64,000 bases of DNA from an uncultured Winogradskyella sp. Lineage in GTDB: Bacteria > Bacteroidota > Bacteroidia > Flavobacteriales > Flavobacteriaceae. The first letter of the stretch is position 1. Each line of letters opens with the position of its first letter. Both the position numbers and the translations under genes were made by a program. The notes beneath the pieces are model-generated. The model was not told the DNA's origin and did no database searches. It saw only the letters and a program-made list of their open reading frames with translations. The DNA lies in contig NZ_CANMCZ010000002.1 in assembly GCF_947496485.1 (NCBI RefSeq), positions 310,001 to 374,000 on the forward strand. Direction: 5' to 3'. Of the stretch, positions 8,906 to 17,655 are shown in pieces.

Positions 8906-9393
8906 GAACTGATAACAGAAATGTAAAAAATAAGATTATTTCCATTTACTTTTTGTTATTGGTAACTGCAATTTTATTAGCAACTGTATTTAAATCTTAT
9001 GATGCTTTCCCAAAAGCCTCAATGTATGTGTTTCTAGGCTTTTTTATTGTCGTTCTTTTTGTACATTTTATAGCAAGATACTTTGAATATGACAGCGATG
9101 GAGCAAAATTAGTAATTACTAATAAAGGCTTGATTTTAACGGATTTCATCAATTACAGGCAAAAAAAAATAGAATTTGCTAAACATAAACTAGTAAGCTA
9201 CAAAGTTTATAATTATTTGATTTACAAGATACTAGTTGTTTCAATACAAAATAGTAATGGTAAAACATATGATGAGCACTTCAATATTACCCTTTTTAAA
9301 CGAAGAAAATTAAAATATGTAAAGCAGTCTTTAAAGAGAATTATAAAACAGAATATTAAGCATAAACGAGGAGTAGATGTCAGAAGAACATGA
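8902..9393 (+). CDS. Two-helix membrane protein with possible bacterial PH-like domain
   Basis: 163 residues. It overlaps the parE stop by ATGA and the parC start by 17 bases, so it is translated as part of the topoisomerase IV operon. Two membrane segments (about residues 12-30 and 37-54) are followed by a basic cytoplasmic domain with strand patterns such as [32 protein letters not shown] and [10 protein letters not shown] and a final lysine-rich helix ([18 protein letters not shown]). The strand order plus terminal helix resembles bacterial PH-like domains, which is inference. It is not a known topoisomerase subunit. The position between parE and parC suggests co-regulation or a link to segregation at the membrane. 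Confidence 0.7.
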   Translation: MRTDNRNVKNKIISIYFLLLVTAILLATVFKSYDAFPKASMYVFLGFFIVVLFVHFIARYFEYDSDGAKLVITNKGLILTDFINYRQKKIEFAKHKLVSYKVYNYLIYKILVVSIQNSNGKTYDEHFNITLFKRRKLKYVKQSLKRIIKQNIKHKRGVDVRRT

Positions 9394-12025
9394 TGAATTG
9401 TTGAATGAAGATACAGGTAACCAAGAAACTATAACAAAGGTTACCGGAATGTATAAAGATTGGTTTTTAGATTACGCATCTTATGTAATCCTAGAGCGTG
9501 CTGTACCGGCAATCGAAGATGGTTTTAAACCAGTACAGCGTCGTATAATGCACTCAATGAAAGACTTAGATGATGGTCGTTACAATAAAGTAGCTAACAT
9601 AGTCGGTCATACTATGCAATATCATCCGCACGGAGATGCGAGTATTGCTGACGCAATGGTGCAAATTGGTCAGAAAGATTTATTAATTGATACCCAAGGT
9701 AACTGGGGAAATATTCTAACAGGCGATCGTGCGGCGGCTTCAAGATATATTGAAGCTCGATTATCTAAATTTGCTTTAGATGTTGTTTACAATCCTAAAA
9801 TTACAGAATGGCAGGCCTCTTACGATGGTAGACGAAAAGAGCCTATAAATTTGCCAGTAATGTTTCCTTTGCTATTAGCGCAAGGAGGTGAAGGAATTGC
9901 TGTAGGTTTATCTACGAAGATTTTGCCACATAATTTTATTGAACTTATAGACGCCTCTGTTAAGCATCTGAAAGGAAAGCGTTTTACTATTTTACCAGAT
10001 TTCCCAACTGCTGGTATTGCAGATTTTACAAATTATAATGATGGATTGCGCGGAGGTAAAGTTAGAGTAAGAGCTAAGATTGCTCAACGCGATAAGAATA
10101 GTTTAGTTATTACTGAAATTCCATTTGCGACAACAACATCATCTCTTATAGATTCTATCTTAAAAGCTAATGATAAGGGTAAAATTAAGATTAAAAAGAT
10201 TGAAGATAATACAGCAGCTAAGGTAGAAATACTGATTCATTTACCTTCTGGTTTATCACCAGATAAGACTATTGATGCTTTGTATGCTTTTACAAGTTGT
10301 GAAACTTCAATTTCACCATTGGGTTGTGTTATAGAAGATAACAAGCCTTATTTTGTTGGTGTAACTGAAATGTTGCGTCGTTCTACTGATAATACAGTTG
10401 AGCTTCTAAAAAGTGAGTTAGAAATTCGTCTAGGTGAATTTCAAGAGCAATGGCATTTTGCTTCGCTTGAGCGTATTTTTATTGAAGAAAGAATTTACCG
10501 AGATATTGAAGAAGAAGAAACTTGGGAAGGTGTTATCAATGCTATAGATAAAGGGCTTCAGCCTCATATAAAACATTTAAAGCGTGCTATTACTACAGAG
10601 GACATTACACGTTTAACTGAAATTAGAATTAAGCGTATTTCTAAATTCGATATAGATAAAGCACAACAAAAAATAGATGCTTTAGAAGATCAAATTGCTG
10701 AAATAAAACATCATTTAGAAAATCTAATTGACTATGCTATTGCTTATTTTGAACGACTTAAGAAAGATTATGGAGATGGCAAGGAGCGCAAAACTGAAAT
10801 AAGAATTTTTGAGGATGTAGACGCTACTAAAGTCGTTATTAGAAACACAAAACTCTATGTGAATAGAGAAGAAGGTTTTATAGGAACATCTCTGAGACGA
10901 GACGAATATGTTTGCGATTGTAGTGATATTGATGATATCATTGTGTTTACCAAAGAAGGTAAAATGATGGTTACCAAAGTCGATTCTAAGACTTTTATTG
11001 GTAAAAATATTATTCATGTTGCTGTATTTAAGAAAAAGGACAAGCGCACAGTTTATAACATGATTTATCGCGATGGTAAAAGTGGGCCTTCATATGTAAA
11101 ACGATTCGCAGTTACGAGTATAACAAGAGATCGCGAGTACGACTTAACAAATGGAAATAAAGGCTCTGTCTTATGGTATTTCTCAGCAAATCCTAATGGT
11201 GAAGCTGAGGTGGTTACAATAATGTTGCGCCAGGTAGGAAGTATAAAGAAATTAAAATGGGATTTAGACTTTGCCGATATTCTTATAAAGGGCAGAGCGT
11301 CTAAAGGTAACCAAGTCACCAAATATGCTATAAAACGTGTAGAACTTAAAGAGAAAGGTGTTTCTACATTAAAACCACGTAAAATATGGTTTGATGATAC
11401 GGTTCAGCGTCTTAATGTAGACGAGAGAGGTGAATTGATTGGAGAATTTAGAGGAGAAGATCGTTTATTGGTTATTACACAATCTGGATTAGTAAAAACC
11501 ATAATACCAGAATTGACTACGCATTTTGACAGTGATATGATTGTGTTAGAGAAATGGATTCCTAAAAAGCCAATTTCCGCTATTTATTATGATGGTGAAA
11601 AAGAACGTTATTATGTAAAACGTTTTTTGATAGAACAAGAAGGAAAAGAAGAATCTTTTATATCAGATCATTCAAACTCTCAGCTCGAAATTGTTTCAAC
11701 AGATTGGCGACCAATCGCGGAAGTAGAGTTTACTAAAGTACGCGGTAAAGATCGTAAATCAAATATGGAAGTAAATCTTGAAGAATTTATTTCAGTAAAA
11801 GGAATTAATGCTCTTGGAAATCAATTAACTAAAGATAAGATTAATCAGGTTAGTTTATTAGCTTCATTACCTTACGAAGCACCAAAAGAAGTTCATGCTG
11901 ATGAGCTAGAAGTTATTGATGAAGAAACGATTTCTGACACGTCAGATAAAGATTCAGCAAAAGAAAGTAATAGTAACGGTGATGACACGGATATTGATGA
12001 TAAAGGACAGGCTAAGCTTTTTTAG
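9377..12025 (+). CDS. parC: DNA topoisomerase IV subunit A
   Basis: An 882-residue cleavage-reunion subunit. The winged-helix region begins after residue 25, with DGFKPVQRRIMHSM and the QRDR stretch YHPHGDASIADAM. The catalytic tyrosine is Tyr124 in AASRYIEARLS. A long coiled tower/coiled-coil part (about 330-450) and a C-terminal beta-pinwheel follow, then an acidic low-complexity tail (DTSDKDSAKESNSNGDDTDIDD). At the position of E. coli ParC Ser80 this protein has Ala88, and the acidic residue is Asp92. It starts 17 bases inside the upstream membrane-protein gene, and its 3' end overlaps the convergent SGNH gene by four bases. Confidence 0.95.
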   Translation: MSEEHDELLNEDTGNQETITKVTGMYKDWFLDYASYVILERAVPAIEDGFKPVQRRIMHSMKDLDDGRYNKVANIVGHTMQYHPHGDASIADAMVQIGQKDLLIDTQGNWGNILTGDRAAASRYIEARLSKFALDVVYNPKITEWQASYDGRRKEPINLPVMFPLLLAQGGEGIAVGLSTKILPHNFIELIDASVKHLKGKRFTILPDFPTAGIADFTNYNDGLRGGKVRVRAKIAQRDKNSLVITEIPFATTTSSLIDSILKANDKGKIKIKKIEDNTAAKVEILIHLPSGLSPDKTIDALYAFTSCETSISPLGCVIEDNKPYFVGVTEMLRRSTDNTVELLKSELEIRLGEFQEQWHFASLERIFIEERIYRDIEEEETWEGVINAIDKGLQPHIKHLKRAITTEDITRLTEIRIKRISKFDIDKAQQKIDALEDQIAEIKHHLENLIDYAIAYFERLKKDYGDGKERKTEIRIFEDVDATKVVIRNTKLYVNREEGFIGTSLRRDEYVCDCSDIDDIIVFTKEGKMMVTKVDSKTFIGKNIIHVAVFKKKDKRTVYNMIYRDGKSGPSYVKRFAVTSITRDREYDLTNGNKGSVLWYFSANPNGEAEVVTIMLRQVGSIKKLKWDLDFADILIKGRASKGNQVTKYAIKRVELKEKGVSTLKPRKIWFDDTVQRLNVDERGELIGEFRGEDRLLVITQSGLVKTIIPELTTHFDSDMIVLEKWIPKKPISAIYYDGEKERYYVKRFLIEQEGKEESFISDHSNSQLEIVSTDWRPIAEVEFTKVRGKDRKSNMEVNLEEFISVKGINALGNQLTKDKINQVSLLASLPYEAPKEVHADELEVIDEETISDTSDKDSAKESNSNGDDTDIDDKGQAKLF

Positions 12026-12966
12026 TACTTAGAATTTTTAAATTTTTCAGCCAGTAATTTAGAAAATGCTTCAGCTCCTTTTTTAGACATATGTGTCGCA
12101 TCTTTCCAAAGAGAGTTGTCTTTTGATTCCTTATAGAGGTTGCTGTAATCCCTATATTCTAAGCCTAAATCTTGCATAATTTTGGCAAGCTTTATATTGT
12201 CTAAATCACAAGTATCATTATATATTGGAGAAGTAACAAATAAAAACGTTTTGTTTGGGGATTTCTCTACAAAGGTTTTAATTGATTTTAAATAATCTAA
12301 GGCCATGGTATTGACTTCATGATTGTCTAAGCACTCCTTATCAGAAGCAAAATTTGACAAAACAATATCCCTCATGGATTCTTGGTCAGCACTTACAGAA
12401 ATGGGATCATAACCATTATAGGTTTTGTAATTATAGCTAGGTTTAAAGTAATTCTTAATGATACCAATAGCATTACCATTATAATTCATGCTATAGTAGA
12501 ATTGTTGTAAAACTGATAATTGGCCAGATTTTTCAAGAGCAGTAGTGATATTAGTATCTCTTTGGTATTTGGTTTTTAATCCTCTAATATCTGCACCTTC
12601 ATAATCAGTATCAAAGAAGTTTTTAGTATCTATATGAACTAAAATAAACTGCTTTTTATTCTCAGTTAATGTATTGATTAACGCACTATTGTAAGCAATG
12701 CCAGTACCATCAATTCCCATATTGTAGCCCTTGTGACCAACCATATCAACATCTATATGTCGATTAGCTCTAGAGTTTCCAAAAACCAAAAATGCGGTTG
12801 TATCTTTAACGGATAAGAACTGATTGAGCTTACCAATAGATTGCCCTGTCATTACTTTATCGCTAATCTTATTTAAACTAAAGAACACTAATTTATCTAG
12901 ACCATAGCTAATTAATAGCGTGAGAACGACAATTTTTAAAAACTTTTTGGTGATTTCTTTGTTCAT
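12022..12966 (-). CDS. SGNH-like (DltD/AlgJ-type) protein paired with MBOAT
   Basis: A 314-residue protein with one N-terminal membrane anchor (about residues 9-30) and an exported domain. The first block is LVFGNSRANRHID with candidate nucleophile Ser65, and the last is DATHMSKKG with Asp289 and His292, giving the Ser...Asp-x2-His order of SGNH hydrolases and of DltD/AlgJ-like partners of MBOAT acyltransferases. It lies three bases downstream of the MBOAT gene on the same strand, so the two form a pair. Likely role: periplasmic transfer of acetyl groups to a polysaccharide or other surface acceptor. The acceptor is unknown. The 3' end overlaps parC. Confidence 0.75.
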   Translation of the reverse strand: MNKEITKKFLKIVVLTLLISYGLDKLVFFSLNKISDKVMTGQSIGKLNQFLSVKDTTAFLVFGNSRANRHIDVDMVGHKGYNMGIDGTGIAYNSALINTLTENKKQFILVHIDTKNFFDTDYEGADIRGLKTKYQRDTNITTALEKSGQLSVLQQFYYSMNYNGNAIGIIKNYFKPSYNYKTYNGYDPISVSADQESMRDIVLSNFASDKECLDNHEVNTMALDYLKSIKTFVEKSPNKTFLFVTSPIYNDTCDLDNIKLAKIMQDLGLEYRDYSNLYKESKDNSLWKDATHMSKKGAEAFSKLLAEKFKNSKY

Positions 12967-12969
12967 AGT

Positions 12970-14379
12970 CTAAAATTGAAAATAAATAAAGTTTTCAGCT
13001 GTTGAATAGAATAAGCAAAGCATCAAGATAATTATAGATACTATAATTGAAAGTTTTACAGTGTTAAAACGTACACCATAATCTTCCAATGAGACATTAG
13101 ATCTAAATATCTTTAAATCAATTAAAAATCCAATCGAAATCAAGAGCACAGCATTTACAAAAGCATTTATATCACCAATGAATAGTGAACCATAATTAAA
13201 ACTAAGAATTTCAGTAACTATTATTGATGCTGACTGAAGATCAGACGCTCTAAAGAAAATCCAAGCGATAAGTACGACAATGAAGGTGTATATGTAGCCA
13301 AATGCATTGAATGTCTTTATTTTTAAAGCTGAGAAGGTGTATTTCTCAAAACTTAAAAATAAGCCATGAATCGCACCCCAAATCACAAAATTCCAAGAGC
13401 TTCCATGCCATAAGCCTCCAAGAAGCATTGTTAGTAATAAGTTTCTATATGTAATAACAATTCCTTTTCTATTACCACCTAGTGATATGTATAAATAATC
13501 TCTAAGCCAGAAGGAAAGTGACATGTGCCAACGTCTCCAAAATTCGGTTAAAGTTTTAGAGAAGTATGGAAAATTGAAATTTCGGTTGAAATTAAACCCA
13601 AATAGTTTTGCACTACCAATAGCAATATCAGAATAACCAGAAAAATCAAAATATATTTGGAAAGCATAAAAAACGGTAGCAACTAAGAGTGTGGAACTGT
13701 TATGTATTTCGTAGTTGGCATAAACAGAATCTACATAAACACCTAAATTATCTGCAATAGCAACTTTTCTAAAAAGCCCAATAAATATTTGGAAAACACC
13801 TGTTTTTATTAATGTAATATTAAGATTTCTTTTCTTTTCAATCTGTGGTATTAGGTTAGAAGCACGCTCAATTGGTCCAGCGACAAGTTGTGGAAATAGG
13901 CTTACAAACGTAAAAAAACTAACAATATCTTTACTAGCCTTTATCTGACCTCTGTAGATATCAATACTATAGCTTAATGTTTGAAATGTATAGAAGCTTA
14001 TTCCAACAGGTAGGATAATATTTAGGGTAAGATCATTGACTTCCCAGCCCATAGTTGACATTGTACTGGCAAAGGAATCGGCAAAAAAGTTGTAATATTT
14101 AAAAACACCTAGAAGTCCTAAATTAGAACAAAGACTAACAAGTAGCCAACGTTTTTTGTTTTTCTCTCCAATAGCTTGCTCAATCTTTTGTCCTACAAAA
14201 TAATCTAAGAAAGAACTGAACATTATAAGCGATAAAAACCTGTAATCCCACCAACCATAGAATACATAGCTAGAAATAAGCAATAAAATGTTCTGATTTT
14301 TATAACTATTCTTAAGTAACCAATAGATAATGAAGACTATAGGTAAGAAAATAAGATATTCTATCGAGTTAAAAAGCAT
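12970..14379 (-). CDS. MBOAT-family O-acyltransferase (AlgI/DltB-like)
   Basis: A 469-residue polytopic membrane protein with about ten helices. It starts MLFNSIEYLIFLPIVFIIYW, typical for AlgI-like proteins, and has VAGPIERASNLIPQ, FWRRWHMSLSFWLRDYLYI and LWHGSSWNFVIWGAIHG; the His of WHG (near residue 325) is the conserved MBOAT histidine. These proteins move acetyl groups across the inner membrane for O-acetylation of polysaccharides. The SGNH partner follows three bases downstream. No acceptor biosynthesis gene is adjacent, but a large polysaccharide locus lies 7 kb away. Confidence 0.93.
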   Translation of the reverse strand: MLFNSIEYLIFLPIVFIIYWLLKNSYKNQNILLLISSYVFYGWWDYRFLSLIMFSSFLDYFVGQKIEQAIGEKNKKRWLLVSLCSNLGLLGVFKYYNFFADSFASTMSTMGWEVNDLTLNIILPVGISFYTFQTLSYSIDIYRGQIKASKDIVSFFTFVSLFPQLVAGPIERASNLIPQIEKKRNLNITLIKTGVFQIFIGLFRKVAIADNLGVYVDSVYANYEIHNSSTLLVATVFYAFQIYFDFSGYSDIAIGSAKLFGFNFNRNFNFPYFSKTLTEFWRRWHMSLSFWLRDYLYISLGGNRKGIVITYRNLLLTMLLGGLWHGSSWNFVIWGAIHGLFLSFEKYTFSALKIKTFNAFGYIYTFIVVLIAWIFFRASDLQSASIIVTEILSFNYGSLFIGDINAFVNAVLLISIGFLIDLKIFRSNVSLEDYGVRFNTVKLSIIVSIIILMLCLFYSTAENFIYFQF

Positions 14380-14540
14380 TAACTGAATGTTTTACAGATT
14401 TGGGTTCTTTAAAAACTTGTTAAATGTTGCGAAATATAGCAAAACCAAATTCTCTCATCCTAAAAACGCTTCATATATTAGTTAAGCGGATTAAAAACAA
14501 CGTTCTATAACTTTTACACTAGTCTAATTAGAGTTATAGG

Positions 14541-15326
14541 CTATTTCTTTTTTACGGTTTTAAAATTCAAAAATTCAACAAAAAGTGAAAATGCAATTGC
14601 AAAATAAAGGTACCCTTTTGGTATGGCGCCAACTGTTTTTCCTAAAAATTCGGTCTCGGATAGGTGAGCAGCTTCAGTGATAAGCATAAAACCTATTAGT
14701 ATTAAAAAAGCAAGGCCTAAGATTTGAACACTTGGATGTGTGTCTATAAATTTTCTAATAGGATTCGCAAAACCAATCATTATGCCAATAGAGATCATTA
14801 CTGCTATAATCATTAAGACAAGCGTGTAATTGTGGTTAGGGTGTAGCCCATTGGTCATACCAACAGCAGTAAGGATTGAATCTATAGAAAAAATAAAATC
14901 TATAATTAATATTTGAACAATAGCATTACTCAGTGATTTTATAACTTTAGATTTCACTTCATCTTCGTCATGCAATGGTGTTTCTACTTTTTCTCTTATT
15001 TCAGAAGTGCTTTTATAGATTAGAAACAAACCACCAACAAATAAAATTATGGCTTGCCAGCTTATTCCAGCAGATAACCAACTTGTTTCAATGGTATAAA
15101 ATGGTTCACTTAATCCAACTAAAAAGGATACAAAGAATAATAAAATCACACGCTGTAAAAGTGCGAATACGAGTCCGAGATTAGTAGCTTTACTGCGTTG
15201 ATGTTCAGGTAGTTTATTTGCCGCAATAGATATAAACACAATATTATCTATACCTAAAATAATTTCTAAAAAGGTTAACGTTATCAATGCCATAATAGCA
15301 TCATAAGTCAGTAAAAATTCTAGCAT
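14541..15326 (-). CDS. TerC-family integral membrane protein
   Basis: 261 residues when begun at the ATG at 15326. A TTG eight codons upstream (15350) would overlap the preceding lipoprotein gene, whereas the ATG follows its stop as TGATATG with an AAAGGA-like ribosome site. Seven to eight helices; two repeated motifs, LEIILGIDNIVFISI and IDFIFSIDSILTAVGM, carry the paired acidic residues of TerC/Alx proteins. The family is linked to tellurite resistance and to manganese export for exoenzyme metalation; the role here is unproven. It appears co-transcribed with the small lipoprotein gene upstream. Confidence 0.9.
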   Translation of the reverse strand: MLEFLLTYDAIMALITLTFLEIILGIDNIVFISIAANKLPEHQRSKATNLGLVFALLQRVILLFFVSFLVGLSEPFYTIETSWLSAGISWQAIILFVGGLFLIYKSTSEIREKVETPLHDEDEVKSKVIKSLSNAIVQILIIDFIFSIDSILTAVGMTNGLHPNHNYTLVLMIIAVMISIGIMIGFANPIRKFIDTHPSVQILGLAFLILIGFMLITEAAHLSETEFLGKTVGAIPKGYLYFAIAFSLFVEFLNFKTVKKK

Positions 15327-15327
15327 A

Positions 15328-15717
15328 TCAATTAATCCTTTTTGCAACACCTTTTTCTACACGCCATTCTCTGTTAGGTTTTTTAATAGCGCGTTTGTAT
15401 TCAAAAGTGTAAGTGTCATCAGTGGTTGAGAGTATTTTCATATGAATATCGTCTTTCTCAGCGTTGCTTTTAGGGTTTATTGTTTTAAGAATGAACTCAC
15501 AATCATTAATCCATCGTACCGAAGAAGAATCGGCTTCTCTTTCTTCATGATAGTCAATGTTTAAGGTCTCTGTTCTAGTAAAACGTCCAATTTTTTCAAT
15601 ACCATCAACGGAATAATTGAACTCAAATGTACCAGTTTGATAATCCGAACAATTACGTTCAATATTATAGCAACTAGTCAACAATAGCATAACGATAAGT
15701 AAAAAAAATGATTTCAT
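15328..15717 (-). CDS. Small lipoprotein of unknown function
   Basis: 129 residues. The signal peptide MKSFFLLIVMLLLTSC ends in the lipobox LTSC with Cys16. The mature part is small and beta-rich with a CSDYQTGTFEFNY segment, WINDCEF and a basic tail (NREWRVEKGVAKRIN). I know of similar small Flavobacteriaceae lipoproteins but no function. It is directly followed by terC on the same strand with one base between its stop and the terC ATG, so the two are translationally coupled. Confidence 0.75.
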   Translation of the reverse strand: MKSFFLLIVMLLLTSCYNIERNCSDYQTGTFEFNYSVDGIEKIGRFTRTETLNIDYHEEREADSSSVRWINDCEFILKTINPKSNAEKDDIHMKILSTTDDTYTFEYKRAIKKPNREWRVEKGVAKRIN

Positions 15718-15758
15718 TATAAATCTTTAGACAAAGATAATGAATAGCTAAATCAATT

Positions 15759-16133
15759 TTAAGGCTTATAACTTTTAAAAGTGCCGTTTTTGTAGAAAAT
15801 AATAATTTTTTCTATTTCAGAATCAGAGTTAGATTCTGTTACTGGAGGCTTAGCTGTAATTTGGATTTCTGATGTATTGGAATTTGGTGATGCTGAAATT
15901 TTTGATTCACTAGGAAATTCTCCCTTACCATTCATCAACCAATATAATTCAACCTCGGGATAGGAGTGAAGCACTTTCATTACAAAATCTAAACTCGGCT
16001 TATTTCTACCAGAAAGAATATGAGAAATACTAGACCGCTGCACACCAATTTTTTCTGCAAAACCAGAAGCGGTTTCGTCATAAAAATCAATGATTTTTTG
16101 TAGTCGTTCAGTAAATTTGGCGGAGTTTATCAT
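15759..16133 (-). CDS. XRE-family helix-turn-helix regulator
   Basis: A 124-residue DNA-binding protein. The N-terminal 60 residues form a Cro/CI-type HTH: FAEKIGVQRSSISHILSGRNKPSLDFVMKV, followed by the YPEVELYWLMNGKGEF signature often seen in Bacteroidota XRE proteins. The C-terminal 50 residues are a serine-rich linker and a short strand motif (IEKIIIFYKNGTFKSYKP). It is divergent from the M14 peptidase gene. Three TTAC-N4-GTAA sites lie in the shared 305-base gap, one over each candidate promoter, so autoregulation and control of the peptidase are plausible. Confidence 0.9.
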   Translation of the reverse strand: MINSAKFTERLQKIIDFYDETASGFAEKIGVQRSSISHILSGRNKPSLDFVMKVLHSYPEVELYWLMNGKGEFPSESKISASPNSNTSEIQITAKPPVTESNSDSEIEKIIIFYKNGTFKSYKP

Positions 16134-16161
16134 TGTAAACTTATATTCTGCTATTAAAACG

Positions 16162-16173
16162 TTACAAAAGTAA
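16162..16173 (-). promoter_or_regulatory. Candidate operator over the xre -7 box
   Basis: TTAC-AAAA-GTAA. On the minus strand it contains TACTTTTG (16165-16172), an exact TAnnTTTG box 31 bases from the xre start codon, so a protein bound here would block the xre promoter. Confidence 0.4.
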
Positions 16174-16385
16174 ACATTAGTATTGATTATATCTAAAATA
16201 ATTTAAAAGTCCTATTATATGTTTTAAATTAAACAAACATATAATATATCTTAAAATATTGAATTTTAAACACTTAAATATTAAAAAATAAACATATTGA
16301 ATTATTATCAGTTTGCTTATGTTGTCTTACAGCTAAAGCTATTCCATTTGTATATTATTGTAACAATAGGCTTAAAATTATGTGT

Positions 16386-16397
16386 TTACAATTGTAA
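16386..16397 (+). promoter_or_regulatory. Candidate upstream operator of the M14 peptidase gene
   Basis: TTAC-AATT-GTAA forms the core of a perfect 14-base palindrome (16385-16398). It lies 13 bases upstream of the site that covers the peptidase -7 box, close to the expected -33 region. Confidence 0.4.
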
Positions 16398-16409
16398 AAC
16401 ATCAAATGA

Positions 16410-16421
16410 TTACTTTTGTAA
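16410..16421 (+). promoter_or_regulatory. Candidate operator and -7 box of the M14 peptidase gene
   Basis: TTAC-TTTT-GTAA includes TACTTTTG (16411-16418), an exact TAnnTTTG box 20 bases before the ATG at 16439. A TTG at 16392-16394 could be the -33 element, although the 16-base spacing is short. Confidence 0.45.
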
Positions 16422-16438
16422 CTCAATAAAATTATACA

Positions 16439-17581
16439 ATGCAATTACAGCAGATTAATAGTTTATATTCTTTATTAAAAACACCAGAATTATTTGGTCG
16501 CTATATTACCAATTCTCATATAGAAAAGTGTTTAGAAAAATTTCCTAAATCATTAATTTCTGTAGTTGGATATTCTGTTGAAGAGCGACCTATTTATAGT
16601 CTGAAATTTGGAAATGGACCAATAAAAATTTTATTGTGGTCCCAGATGCATGGTAATGAATCAACAACTACAAAGGCACTTTTTGATTGTTTTAACTTTT
16701 TTGAAACCAATAATGAGATTCCGAATCAGATTTTAAAGGCATGTTCATTGTTAGTTATACCTATTTTAAGTCCAGATGGTGCTGAGCGCTATACACGTAC
16801 AAATGCCAATAGTATTGACTTAAATAGAGATGCTCAAGACTTATCGCAACCAGAAACCAGAGTATTACTAGAAGTATACAAGAACTTCAAACCAAATTAT
16901 TGTTTTAATTTACATGGTCAGCGTACTATTTTTGGTGCTGGTACTTCAGGTAAAGTAGCAACACTATCTTTTCTGTCTCCTTCTCAAGATGAAAAACGCT
17001 CATTAACCCGAAACCGTAAGGTTGCAATGGCAATCATTTCTCAGATAAATGAATTATTGCAAAAGGAAATACCTAACGGAATTGGGAGGTATGATGATAG
17101 TTTTAATTTGAATTGCGTAGGAGATACGTTTCAAAATTTTGGTATTCCTACACTTCTTTACGAAGCTGGCCATTATCCAAATGACTATAATAGGGAAGAG
17201 GTAAGACGTTTAATCTTTATTTCAATTATTAAGGCTTTACTAATTATATCTGATGATATAGATGTTGCTGCTTATGAGAACTATTTTAAAATCCCAGAAA
17301 ACTCAAAATGTTTTTATGATATAATCATTAGAAATGCCAAAGTTTTAGAATCAGCTAGTCTTGTAGATATAGCAATTCAGTATAAAGAAATTTTGAAAGC
17401 TGGTAAAGTTGAGTTTATTCCTGTTGTTGAGAAAATTTCGAAGTTAGAAAAATTTTTTGGTCACAAAGAAATTGATGTTAAGTGTGCAATTGTGAAAGCT
17501 ATGGAAAATTTAGAGTTAAAAGTGGGTTACGAAAACGATTTCGTTTTAGTGAATAATAAGAAAACACCGCTTTTTGTTTAA
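16439..17581 (+). CDS. M14-family zinc carboxypeptidase-like protein
   Basis: A 380-residue cytosolic protein with no signal peptide. The zinc and catalytic residues of the M14 family are all present: His71 and Glu74 in MHGNES, Asn129-Arg130 in SIDLNRDA, His159 in NLHGQRTIFG and the general base Glu242 in LLYEAGHYPND. The core ends near residue 260; the remaining 120 residues (DDIDVAAYENYF, NKKTPLFV) are a family-specific tail. Lack of export suggests an intracellular amidase or peptidase rather than a digestive enzyme. The substrate is unknown. It is divergent from the XRE regulator and followed by an Lrp-type regulator. Confidence 0.85.
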   Translation: MQLQQINSLYSLLKTPELFGRYITNSHIEKCLEKFPKSLISVVGYSVEERPIYSLKFGNGPIKILLWSQMHGNESTTTKALFDCFNFFETNNEIPNQILKACSLLVIPILSPDGAERYTRTNANSIDLNRDAQDLSQPETRVLLEVYKNFKPNYCFNLHGQRTIFGAGTSGKVATLSFLSPSQDEKRSLTRNRKVAMAIISQINELLQKEIPNGIGRYDDSFNLNCVGDTFQNFGIPTLLYEAGHYPNDYNREEVRRLIFISIIKALLIISDDIDVAAYENYFKIPENSKCFYDIIIRNAKVLESASLVDIAIQYKEILKAGKVEFIPVVEKISKLEKFFGHKEIDVKCAIVKAMENLELKVGYENDFVLVNNKKTPLFV

Positions 17582-17622
17582 AATAATTCAATTAAAATGC
17601 TTAATTCTCAATAAAAATCATC

Positions 17623-17630
17623 TATTTTTG
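17623..17630 (+). promoter_or_regulatory. Candidate -7 box of the Lrp-type regulator gene
   Basis: TATTTTTG fits TAnnTTTG and lies 25 bases upstream of the ATG at 17656. No convincing -33 TTG is seen. Confidence 0.4.
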
Positions 17631-17655
17631 CCTTTATAATAAATATTATTCAATT

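Larger units (their letters stand above)
16134..16438. other. Divergent intergenic region with three TTAC-N4-GTAA palindromes
   Basis: This very AT-rich 305-base gap separates the xre gene (minus) from the M14 peptidase (plus). It holds TTACaaaaGTAA (16162-16173), TTACaattGTAA (16386-16397, inside the 14-base palindrome TTTACAATTGTAAA at 16385-16398) and TTACttttGTAA (16410-16421). It also holds the palindrome ATTGTAACAAT near 16357. No gene is visible. Confidence 0.55.

Noticed and set aside
15327..15350. Upstream TTG start for TerC
   Set aside because: It would overlap the lipoprotein gene by 23 bases; the ATG at 15326 follows a purine-rich ribosome site and matches the family start.
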